Positions 8,029 to 14,334 of a stretch of 19,878 bases of DNA are shown in pieces. The translations under genes and the position numbers were made by a program. A model generated the notes under the pieces. That model did not search any database and was not told where the DNA came from. It saw only the letters and a program-made list of their open reading frames with translations. Within the stretch, counting starts at the first letter, position 1, and each line of letters opens with the position of its first letter. The DNA comes from Pseudomonas sp. UBA4194 (lineage in GTDB: Bacteria > Pseudomonadota > Gammaproteobacteria > Pseudomonadales > Pseudomonadaceae): assembly GCF_002379585.1 (NCBI RefSeq), contig NZ_DFUE01000061.1:1-19878 (forward strand). Direction: 5' to 3'.

Positions 8029-9449
8029 CACTGTGCCGCCAGCGCGGTACTGGGAATGGTGATTTCCTGGCCGATCTTCAGCTCATCGGTTTTCAGATCG
8101 TTGGCACTGCGCAAGGTGGCAATGCCCAGTTCATAGCGGGCCGCAAGCATGGCCAGGGTTTCACCTGGGCGTACCACATGCGTACTTGGGCCACGGGCAA
8201 TCTTGCCGGTATCGCGCAGCCAGGCGATGTAGGTGCCGGGCGGTGGATTCTGCTGGAAAAACTGCTTCACGCCGGTGCGAATCGAACGGGCCAGGGCCTG
8301 CTGGTGGCCGGAGCTCTGCAGCTTGTTGGCTTCGTTGGAGTTGGAGATGAAGCCGGTCTCGACCAGGATCGAAGGGATGTCCGGTGACTTCAACACCATG
8401 AACCCGGCCTGCTCGACCCGGCGCTTGTGCAGCGGGGTGACCTGGCCGATGTTGCTGAGTACCTTCTGGCCGACATTGAGGCTGGAGGTCAGGGAGGCGG
8501 TCATCGACAGGTCCAGCAATACCCCGGCGAGCATGCGGTCCTTGTCGTCGAGGCTGACGTTGCCGGCACCGCCGATGAGGTCGGAACGGTTTTCCGTGTC
8601 GGCCAGCCAGCGCGCGGTTTCGGAAGTGGCACCGCGCTCCGACAGGGCGAACACCGAGGCGCCGAAAGCGGCCGAGGATGGCGCTGCGTCGGCGTGGATC
8701 GACACAAACAGGTCGGCGCCTTTCTTGCGCGCGATTTCGGTACGGCCACGCAGCGGAATGAAGTAGTCGCCAGTACGGGTCAGCTCGGCGCGAAAACCCT
8801 GCTCGGCGTTGATCTGGCGCTGCAGTTCCTTGGCAATCTGCAGCACCACGTCTTTCTCGTGCTGGCCCCGCGGGCCGGAGGCGCCCGGGTCTTCACCGCC
8901 GTGACCGGCGTCGATGGCCACAACAATGTCGCGCTTGCCATTGGGGACTGGCGTCAGCTTGATGGCCGGACGCGTTGGCGTGACCGGCACCGCAGGCGCG
9001 ATCGCCACCGCAGGCTGGGTAGGCGTTGGCTCGGCGTCGGCAGGCGAGTCGAACAGGTCGACCACCAGACGATTGCCATACTGCTGGTTCGGCGCCAGGG
9101 TGAAGCTTTTCGGCGTGACCGATTTTTTCAGGTCGACCACCACTCGCAGGTCGTTGGGGGTGCGCTGCGCCGAGCGCACGCTGGTGATGGGCGAATCACC
9201 GGGGGCCACCGACAGAGGCCCGGCAGCCGTGGCGCCATTGATGTCGATCACCAGGCGATCGGGTGAGGACAGGGTGAACACACTGTGCTGCACCGGCCCG
9301 GTCAGGTCGAACACCAACCGAGTGTTATCCGGTGCGCGCCACAACCGCACGCTCTTGACCTGCGTGGCAGCCACTGCGTTGACGGCCAACGTCGCCACCA
9401 TGAAACCAACGACCGCGACCAGCGCGCGAATGCGCATACCTAACCCCAT
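8028..9449 (-). CDS. amiB: N-acetylmuramoyl-L-alanine amidase AmiB
   Basis: AmiB is a periplasmic zinc amidase that cleaves the amide bond between MurNAc and L-Ala so that daughter cells separate. From the start at 9449 the protein is 473 residues. It has a signal peptide ending near NAVAA (residues 24-28), an AMIN domain (about 30-135) for septal targeting, and a Pro-rich linker. The Amidase_3 catalytic domain (about 173-400) has zinc ligands H183 in DAGHGGEDPGA, E198 and H252 in SIHAD, and catalytic E364 in LVETGF. A C-terminal LysM domain (about 423-467, HVVRPGETLAMLA) binds peptidoglycan. Other possible starts are the ATG at 9437 (also a good signal peptide) and one at 9494, less likely because it overlaps tsaE. 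It begins four bases after tsaE. Confidence 0.95.
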   Translation of the reverse strand: MGLGMRIRALVAVVGFMVATLAVNAVAATQVKSVRLWRAPDNTRLVFDLTGPVQHSVFTLSSPDRLVIDINGATAAGPLSVAPGDSPITSVRSAQRTPNDLRVVVDLKKSVTPKSFTLAPNQQYGNRLVVDLFDSPADAEPTPTQPAVAIAPAVPVTPTRPAIKLTPVPNGKRDIVVAIDAGHGGEDPGASGPRGQHEKDVVLQIAKELQRQINAEQGFRAELTRTGDYFIPLRGRTEIARKKGADLFVSIHADAAPSSAAFGASVFALSERGATSETARWLADTENRSDLIGGAGNVSLDDKDRMLAGVLLDLSMTASLTSSLNVGQKVLSNIGQVTPLHKRRVEQAGFMVLKSPDIPSILVETGFISNSNEANKLQSSGHQQALARSIRTGVKQFFQQNPPPGTYIAWLRDTGKIARGPSTHVVRPGETLAMLAARYELGIATLRSANDLKTDELKIGQEITIPSTALAAQ

Positions 9450-9453
9450 CAAT

Positions 9454-9924
9454 TTATTTGAATTCCCGTGCCAGAACGGCACACCAGGACTCACCGCGCG
9501 GGCCCTGAGGCGACAACTTCAACGACCTACCGGCCGCTTGCGGGCTTATGGTAATGGTCAGGTCAGGCTTTGGCAAAAAGCCTGCACCCTGTTGGGGCCA
9601 TTCGATCAGGCAAAGTGCGTCTTCTTCAAAGTAGTCGCGTATGCCCAAGTACTCCAATTCTTCAGGATCAACAAGACGATACAAGTCGAAGTGAAAGGCT
9701 TTTATAGCACCTATTTCGTACGGTTCAACCAGCGTGAAGGTCGGACTTTTCACCGCACCAACATGGCCCAGGCCACGGATCAAGCCGCGTGAGAAGGTGG
9801 TCTTGCCGGCGCCTAGATCGCCCTCCAGAAAGATCAGGCCGTGGCCCCCGGTGAGCTGGGCCATGCGCGCGCCGAACTCGATCATGGCCTGTTCGCCTTC
9901 CACATAAAGGGTTACTTCAGACAC
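9454..9924 (-). CDS. tsaE: tRNA t6A biosynthesis ATPase TsaE
   Basis: TsaE is the ATPase of the TsaB-TsaD-TsaE complex that makes N6-threonylcarbamoyladenosine at position 37 of ANN-decoding tRNAs. The 156-residue protein has the Walker A motif GDLGAGKTT at 35-43, SPTFTLVEPY at about 60-69, HFDLYRL at 78-84 and the Walker B-like IEWP at 107-110, all typical of the family (formerly YjeE). Length is normal. Its ATG at 9924 lies 13 bases inside the 3' end of nnrD, so translation is probably coupled. Confidence 0.96.
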   Translation of the reverse strand: MSEVTLYVEGEQAMIEFGARMAQLTGGHGLIFLEGDLGAGKTTFSRGLIRGLGHVGAVKSPTFTLVEPYEIGAIKAFHFDLYRLVDPEELEYLGIRDYFEEDALCLIEWPQQGAGFLPKPDLTITISPQAAGRSLKLSPQGPRGESWCAVLAREFK

Positions 9925-10787
9925 GGAAACTGCTCCTCGAGCAACTGACGAATGGTGGGGATCACATCACTGGCGGCCAGGCCCCGCCCCTGACGGCCAC
10001 GCTGCTCACCGGCGCGGGCGTGCAACCAGACGCCCAGGCAGGCCGCATCAAAGCCGTCCATATGCTGAGCACGAAGCGCGCCAATCAGGCCCGCCAGCAC
10101 GTCACCCAACCCGCCGGTGGCCATGGCCGGATGGCCGTGGTCGCACAGAGCCAGGCGTCCATCCGGGGCGGCAATCAGGCTGCCGGCGCCCTTGAGCACG
10201 CACACCGCCGCGTATCGACGGGCCAGTTGCAGCGCCGCGCCGTTGCGGTCCTTCTGCAGTTGCTCGGTGGAAATGCCCAGCAGGCGGGCGGCCTCGCCTG
10301 GATGCGGGGTGATCACGGCGTCAGCCGGCAGGCGCGTCGTGCCGTTGGCCAGCAGATTCAACGCATCGGCGTCCCACACCTGCGGCTTGTCGGCATTGGC
10401 CGCAACCGACAGCAGGCTGCGGCCCCAACTGGCTTGACCCAGGCCTGGCCCGACCACCAGTACGGAAGCGGCCTCAACCAGGCCCATCAGTTGGTTGGCC
10501 GAGGCGATACTGGCAACCATCACCTCTGGCATACGTGCCAGGGCCGGCGCGGCATGCTCACCGCGCGTGGCCAACGAGACCATCCCGGCACCGCTGCGCA
10601 AGGCGCTTTCAGCGCTGAGCAGGGCGGCGCCGCCGGTGCCGTGGTCGCCACCGATAACCAGCACCCGGCCGTACATGCCCTTGTGCGCATCCAGCGGACG
10701 CGCCGCCGGCCCCACCAGGCTGTCTGGCCCCAGGTGCCGTGGAGATTGCTGCTGTACGTCGGGTATTTGCGGGTCAGGGGATGGCAT
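9912..10787 (-). CDS. nnrD: ADP-dependent (S)-NAD(P)H-hydrate dehydratase (stand-alone NnrD)
   Basis: NnrD repairs damaged nicotinamide cofactors by dehydrating (S)-NAD(P)H hydrate at the expense of ADP. The 291-residue protein is only the ribokinase-fold C-terminal half of E. coli-type NnrR/YjeF. The epimerase half (NnrE) is absent here and should be encoded elsewhere. Visible motifs are GGDHGTGGAALLSAESALRSGAG (46-68), GPGLGQ (113-118), WDADALNLLA (138-147), TPHPGEAARLL (160-170), KGAGSLI (199-205) and the catalytic segment TGGLGDVLAG (224-233) with Asp229. The ATG at 10787 has AAAGG seven bases upstream and a perfect TATAAT on the minus strand about 30 bases upstream. It is therefore the first gene of the long minus-strand operon. 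Confidence 0.93.
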   Translation of the reverse strand: MPSPDPQIPDVQQQSPRHLGPDSLVGPAARPLDAHKGMYGRVLVIGGDHGTGGAALLSAESALRSGAGMVSLATRGEHAAPALARMPEVMVASIASANQLMGLVEAASVLVVGPGLGQASWGRSLLSVAANADKPQVWDADALNLLANGTTRLPADAVITPHPGEAARLLGISTEQLQKDRNGAALQLARRYAAVCVLKGAGSLIAAPDGRLALCDHGHPAMATGGLGDVLAGLIGALRAQHMDGFDAACLGVWLHARAGEQRGRQGRGLAASDVIPTIRQLLEEQFPCLK

Positions 10788-10852
10788 GCTGCAACCTTTG
10801 CGTCGATGTCTGGCAGAATTATACCTACCTCAGCTCTGGTTTCCCTCCTCGC
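10788..10852. promoter_or_regulatory. Divergent promoter region between nnrD and queG
   Basis: The 65-bp gap contains a perfect TATAAT on the minus strand (plus positions 10818-10823), well placed to start the nnrD-to-hflC operon, with no strong -35. On the plus strand TTGCGT (10798-10803) and TATACC (10820-10825) are 16 bp apart and point to queG. The two -10 elements overlap, so the two directions probably compete for polymerase. This is a prediction by eye only. Confidence 0.6.
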
Positions 10853-11923
10853 ATGTCTGCTTCCACTGTCGACCTCCCCGCCCTGGCTCAATCCATCAAG
10901 GATTGGGGCCGCGAACTGGGCTTCCAGCAAGTCGGCATCGCCGGCCTGGATCTGGGTGAGCACGAGCAGCACCTGGCGCGCTGGCTGGCGGCCGGCTACC
11001 ACGGCGAGATGGATTACATGGGCGCCCACGGCAGCAAACGCTCTCATCCCGAGCAGTTGGTGCCCGGCACGCTGCGCGTGGTGTCACTGCGCATGGACTA
11101 CCTGGCCGGCGATACCCGCATGGCGCAGCAACTGGCGGCACCGGAAAAAGCCTACGTATCGCGTTATGCCCTGGGCCGCGACTATCACAAACTGATCCGC
11201 AAACGTGTGCAGCAACTGGCCGAGCGCATCCAGAAGGATATCGGCCCATTCGGCTTCCGCGCCTTCGTCGACAGCGCTCCGGTGCTGGAAAAGGCCATTG
11301 CCGAACAGGCCGGTCTGGGCTGGATCGGCAAGAACACCTTGGTGCTCAACCGCAAGGCGGGCAGCTACTTCTTTCTGGCCGAGCTGTTCGTCGACCTGCC
11401 GCTGCCCGTCGACCCGCCTCATGCCACCGAGCACTGTGGCCGTTGCAGCGCGTGCCTGGATATCTGCCCGACCGCGGCCTTCGTGGGCCCCTACGTGCTG
11501 GATGCACGACGCTGCATTTCCTACCTGACCATCGAGCTGAAAACGGCCATCCCCGAAGAGCTTCGACCCCTGATCGGCAATCGGGTGTTCGGCTGCGATG
11601 ACTGCCAGATCGTCTGCCCCTGGAATCGCTTTGCGCGCCCCACCGAGGAAAACGACTTTCAGCCCCGCCACAACCTGGACAACGCCGAATTGGCCCAGCT
11701 GTTCATGTGGGATGAAGAGCACTTTCTGAGCAGCACCGAGGGCTCGCCGTTACGCCGCGCTGGCTACGAGCGCTGGCTGCGCAACCTGGCCGTAGGCCTG
11801 GGCAATGCGCCGTCGAGCATTCCGGTGCTGGAGGCCCTGCGAGCCCGACGCGATCACCCTTCCGAACTGGTACGCGAACATGTGGAATGGGCGCTGGCCC
11901 AGCATGCTCAGCGGTCGTCGTAG
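10853..11923 (+). CDS. queG: Epoxyqueuosine reductase QueG
   Basis: QueG is a cobalamin- and iron-sulfur-dependent enzyme that reduces epoxyqueuosine to queuosine in tRNA, the last step of queuosine synthesis. I chose the ATG at 10853 (MSASTVDLPALAQSIKDWG, 356 aa) because it begins at the usual domain edge. An open frame extends upstream into nnrD. The conserved FVDSAPVLEKAIAEQAGLGWIGKN is at about 138-161, including the likely catalytic Asp140. The two-cluster ferredoxin-like cysteines are C195, C198, C201, C205, then C248, C251 and C255. The C-terminal part is helical and HEAT-like. No Shine-Dalgarno is visible before the ATG (CCTCCTCGC). The stop overlaps the convergent TRIC gene by 16 bp. 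Confidence 0.95.
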   Translation: MSASTVDLPALAQSIKDWGRELGFQQVGIAGLDLGEHEQHLARWLAAGYHGEMDYMGAHGSKRSHPEQLVPGTLRVVSLRMDYLAGDTRMAQQLAAPEKAYVSRYALGRDYHKLIRKRVQQLAERIQKDIGPFGFRAFVDSAPVLEKAIAEQAGLGWIGKNTLVLNRKAGSYFFLAELFVDLPLPVDPPHATEHCGRCSACLDICPTAAFVGPYVLDARRCISYLTIELKTAIPEELRPLIGNRVFGCDDCQIVCPWNRFARPTEENDFQPRHNLDNAELAQLFMWDEEHFLSSTEGSPLRRAGYERWLRNLAVGLGNAPSSIPVLEALRARRDHPSELVREHVEWALAQHAQRSS

Positions 11924-12516
11924 ACGAACTTGGGCATTTCCCAATGAAAGCGGATAGCCAACAGACGTAGCAGGAAGCCGCCGAACAGGGTGATCAGCAG
12001 CGCTTGCTCTGCCAACAATTGCAGGTGGGTGCACAACAGAAAGCACCAGGCGGCGGCGAACGACACGCTGGCGTACAGCTCGCGACGAAACACCAATGGG
12101 ATATCGTTGCACAGGATGTCGCGCAGGATACCGCCGAACACGCCGGTGATCATGCCGCTGATGGACGCCACCAGGAAACCGTGGCCCAACTCCAGCGCCG
12201 TCATGGTGCCGATCAGAGTGAACGCCACCAGGCCCAGGGCATCGAGCACCAGGAACAATGTGCGCAACTTGCGCATCAGTGGCGCAATGAAGATCGTCAC
12301 CAATGCCGCCACGCTGGTGAGTACCAGGTATTCCGGGTGCTTGACCCAGGTCAGCGGGTAATGCCCCAGCAACACATCACGCATCGACCCACCGCCCAAC
12401 GCGGTCACGCAGGCAATCAGCACCACGCCAAACCAGTCCATCCCCCGACGCCCCGCAGACAGGGCGCCCGTCATGGCTTCGGCAGTGATTGCGATGAGGT
12501 AGAGGGTCAGGAGCAT
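11908..12516 (-). CDS. TRIC-family (UPF0126, YadS/YicG-like) cation channel
   Basis: Predicted trimeric intracellular-cation-type channel in the inner membrane. Bacterial TRIC proteins are small potassium-permeable channels. From the ATG at 12516 the protein has 202 residues and looks like seven transmembrane helices made of two related halves. The repeated signature is visible twice: ALGGGSMRDVLLGHYP (39-54) and VFGGILRDILCNDIPL (126-141). The tail HWEMPKFVYDD is typical of the pseudomonad family. An in-frame ATG at 12591 would add 25 hydrophilic residues lying next to a REP element, so I reject it. No Shine-Dalgarno is evident at 12516. Its 3' end overlaps queG by 16 bp. In the cell its physiological role is not established. 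Confidence 0.9.
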   Translation of the reverse strand: MLLTLYLIAITAEAMTGALSAGRRGMDWFGVVLIACVTALGGGSMRDVLLGHYPLTWVKHPEYLVLTSVAALVTIFIAPLMRKLRTLFLVLDALGLVAFTLIGTMTALELGHGFLVASISGMITGVFGGILRDILCNDIPLVFRRELYASVSFAAAWCFLLCTHLQLLAEQALLITLFGGFLLRLLAIRFHWEMPKFVYDDR

Positions 12517-12604
12517 GAGGGAGCGAACCGAGGCAGATAGGGGAGACTGCGCGGATGATACCGGGCTTGATGAAGTGCGTCGCGGGGACATCGTTCGCCG
12601 CCCG

Positions 12605-12627
12605 GACGCGGCTTACGCCGCTGCTAC
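12605..12627 (-). repeat. Single REP element
   Basis: On the minus strand it reads GTAG, then the palindrome GCGGCGTAAGCCGC, then GTC. It matches at every base the REP copy at 19648-19670. It lies in the 153-bp gap between the 75-aa gene and the TRIC gene, which otherwise holds nothing I can identify. Confidence 0.85.
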
Positions 12628-12640
12628 AGCTGCAGCAGCG
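12619..12640. repeat. Near-perfect palindrome at the REP head
   Basis: The 22 bases centred on CAGCTG form an inverted repeat (inner part CTGCTACAGCTGCAGCAG) with a single mismatched pair, at 12626 and 12633. It overlaps the GTAG head of the REP and may be the remnant of a second, inverted REP. Confidence 0.55.
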
Positions 12641-12669
12641 TTGCGAGTCGCGTTGACCCTTCAATCACA

Positions 12670-12897
12670 TCATCGGCTTGCAAAACAACCCTCGGCATAC
12701 AGCAAGCGGATGCCAGCAGGCGTGGATTCCAACAACCGGCGTTCACCTGTCTTGTGCTGCACCTGCAGGCTGTAGCCCTCGGCTTCGGGAAAGCGACGAG
12801 TTATATCGGCCAGCACGGCGCCGGCCGAAACGTGCTCCACATCGACCTGGCACCAATAGGCGCTGTGCAAGTGAATGATGACGCGAAGGTATTCCAT
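12670..12897 (-). CDS. Uncharacterised 75-aa protein in the MOSC/amidotransferase unit
   Basis: I do not recognise a family. The ATG at 12897 lies six bases after the MOSC-gene stop, with AGGAG 11 bases upstream inside the end of that gene, so it is the third gene of the amidotransferase-YiiM unit. The protein has no signal peptide or membrane segment. It starts MEYLRVIIHLHSAYWCQVDV, has a central predicted helix (about 24-36, GAVLADITRRFPEA) and a C-terminal beta-rich stretch (YSLQVQHKTGERRLLESTP), with single Cys residues at 16 and 71. The alternation of hydrophobic strands around one helix suggests a small compact alpha/beta fold. The coupling to its neighbour argues that it is real. Confidence 0.65.
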   Translation of the reverse strand: MEYLRVIIHLHSAYWCQVDVEHVSAGAVLADITRRFPEAEGYSLQVQHKTGERRLLESTPAGIRLLYAEGCFASR

Positions 12898-12903
12898 CTG
12901 TTT

Positions 12904-13611
12904 TTATTCTCCTGAGGGTGGACCCATCATTCGGCCATTCCAGCTCTCGACCTCCTGGGTGCAAAGGCGGCGCTCCACCAGCGAGCGCCAGGATGGCACG
13001 AGGGGTAGTCGTGAAAATTGGTTCAAAGCTTCGACATCCAGTGTTCGCTCGTAGAGCAGAGCGATAACGCGGCGTAGCGACCATTGTGGGTTCGGGCGAG
13101 CGTGCAGCAGGAGCTGATCGCCTGCTTGCAACACTCCGCCTTCGAGAACGCGGTAGTACCACCCGGTCATTGCACTGGTCTGCATCCGCATAGCCATATC
13201 CGCTACCTGAAAGCGGTCACTTAGCTTCCAGCACGGCTGCCGCGTCTGACTCACTTCCAACAGCACGCCACCGCATCGGAAGATGTCGCCCAGGCACACC
13301 TGGTGCTCGGTCAGCCCCAGGGTGGACAGATTTTCACCAAACGCGCCTGGCTGTTCGAGACGCGGATGATCGCCGATGACTGCTTTCCATTGGCGGTAAT
13401 GCTCGAACGGATAGTGATGAATAGCCTTGTCGATACCTCCATGGACTCGCCGATCACCCTGCTCGTCGCCGACGACCCCCTGAGCGCCTACCTCGACAGC
13501 CCCGGGGAGCGAAACCTTGTCGATGCCTGTGAAGGTGCCCGGACGAGTGAAGGGGCGAGACCGACCCGCCAGCACATGCCGCAACTCGACGGGAAGCGGA
13601 CGATCGTTCAC
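12904..13611 (-). CDS. yiiM: MOSC-domain protein, YiiM-like
   Basis: MOSC domains bind the sulfurated molybdenum cofactor. E. coli YiiM protects against N-hydroxylated bases such as 6-hydroxylaminopurine. The 235-residue protein matches YiiM along its length: VVGDEQGDRRVHGGIDKAIHHYP (46-68), HYRQW (71-75), FGENLSTLGLTE (91-102), LGDIFR (107-112) and EVSQTRQPCWKL (119-130), with Cys127 as the likely cofactor ligand. A helical C-terminal extension follows (about 175-225). The start is GTG at 13611, overlapping the amidotransferase stop by four bases (GTGA), so translation is coupled. Activity on a particular substrate cannot be read from the sequence. Confidence 0.88.
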   Translation of the reverse strand: MNDRPLPVELRHVLAGRSRPFTRPGTFTGIDKVSLPGAVEVGAQGVVGDEQGDRRVHGGIDKAIHHYPFEHYRQWKAVIGDHPRLEQPGAFGENLSTLGLTEHQVCLGDIFRCGGVLLEVSQTRQPCWKLSDRFQVADMAMRMQTSAMTGWYYRVLEGGVLQAGDQLLLHARPNPQWSLRRVIALLYERTLDVEALNQFSRLPLVPSWRSLVERRLCTQEVESWNGRMMGPPSGE

Positions 13612-14306
13612 TGCAACCGCACCAACCAGTCAGTGAAAATCGACTGGGCCATCGCGACTCCCGAATCACCGAGCTTCAGGGCTTGCGCCCTCAGTTCTCG
13701 CGGATCGATACCCTCTCGGTGAAGTTCGCCCGCATGACCGACCAGCCAGGCTTCGATTGCCTGCGGTGAGACCTCGATATGAAACTGCAAAGCCAGCACC
13801 TGATCGCCCACACTGAAGGCTTGATGCGGGCAGGCGTCGGTGGCGGCAAGCAAGGTGGCCTGCCCTGGAATCTCGAACTGATCACCGTGCCAATGCAGCA
13901 CTGGCGTAGCCGCTGCCAGCGGCGCCAGCACCGAATCCGTGCCTGCTTGCGTCAAGGTGACGGGGCCAAAGCCGATTTCCTTGTGGCCCATGGGCGCCAC
14001 TCCCGCCCCCAGAGCACGAGCGATAAGCTGCGCGCCCAGGCAGATACCGAGGACCGGCTTGCCGCTGGCAAGACGCTGGCGAACGAGTTCGAGTTCATCC
14101 GCCAGGAACGGGTAGGCCACTTCGTCGAAAGCACCGATGGGCCCGCCCAGCACGATGAGGAGATCCGGGGCCACGGCATCCAGTTGAGCCAATGCGTCAA
14201 GCGGGGCTTCGACCATGTGGACCTGATAACCCTGCAAGGCCAGTACATCAGCCAGGCACCCCAACCCTTCAAAGGCCAGATGGCGTAAAACGAGAGCACT
14301 TTTCAT
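13608..14306 (-). CDS. Class I glutamine amidotransferase-like protein (YfeJ-like)
   Basis: A stand-alone 232-residue GATase-1 domain. The catalytic triad is visible: Cys89 in GICLGAQL, and His176 and Glu178 in LQFHIEV. The oxyanion motif VLGGPIGAF is at 52-60. The segment GHKEIGFGPVTLT (107-119) resembles the stand-alone GuaA-like proteins such as Salmonella YfeJ. No synthetase domain is attached, and no obvious ammonia-accepting partner is encoded beside it, so its substrate is unknown. It is the first gene of a three-gene minus-strand unit. It starts at 14306, with only 28 bp separating it from the divergent PtsJ-like regulator, which probably controls it. Confidence 0.85.
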   Translation of the reverse strand: MKSALVLRHLAFEGLGCLADVLALQGYQVHMVEAPLDALAQLDAVAPDLLIVLGGPIGAFDEVAYPFLADELELVRQRLASGKPVLGICLGAQLIARALGAGVAPMGHKEIGFGPVTLTQAGTDSVLAPLAAATPVLHWHGDQFEIPGQATLLAATDACPHQAFSVGDQVLALQFHIEVSPQAIEAWLVGHAGELHREGIDPRELRAQALKLGDSGVAMAQSIFTDWLVRLQ

Positions 14307-14308
14307 TT

Positions 14309-14322
14309 TTGTACCAATACAA
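14309..14322. promoter_or_regulatory. Candidate operator for the PtsJ-like regulator
   Basis: TTGTACCAATACAA is a perfect inverted repeat (TTGTA-CCAA-TACAA) of the GT(N6)AC form seen at GntR-type operators. It overlaps TACAAT (14318-14323), a good -10 for the rightward gene, and TATTGT on the other strand (14319-14324), a possible -10 for the leftward operon. A protein bound here could control both. Neither direction shows a clear -35 or a Shine-Dalgarno. Confidence 0.55.
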
Positions 14323-14334
14323 TATGATCAATGT

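Noticed and set aside
10020..11195. 391-codon plus-strand ORF spanning nnrD and queG
   Set aside because: It is antisense to nnrD and out of frame with queG; both real genes carry intact catalytic motifs.
12517..12591. 25-residue N-terminal extension of the TRIC protein
   Set aside because: Its ATG lies next to a REP element, and the extension is Ser/Arg-rich and unlike known members; the protein is complete from 12516.
13303..13722. 139-codon plus-strand ORF opposite the MOSC and amidotransferase junction
   Set aside because: It is antisense to two genes with clear motifs and has no recognisable domain.
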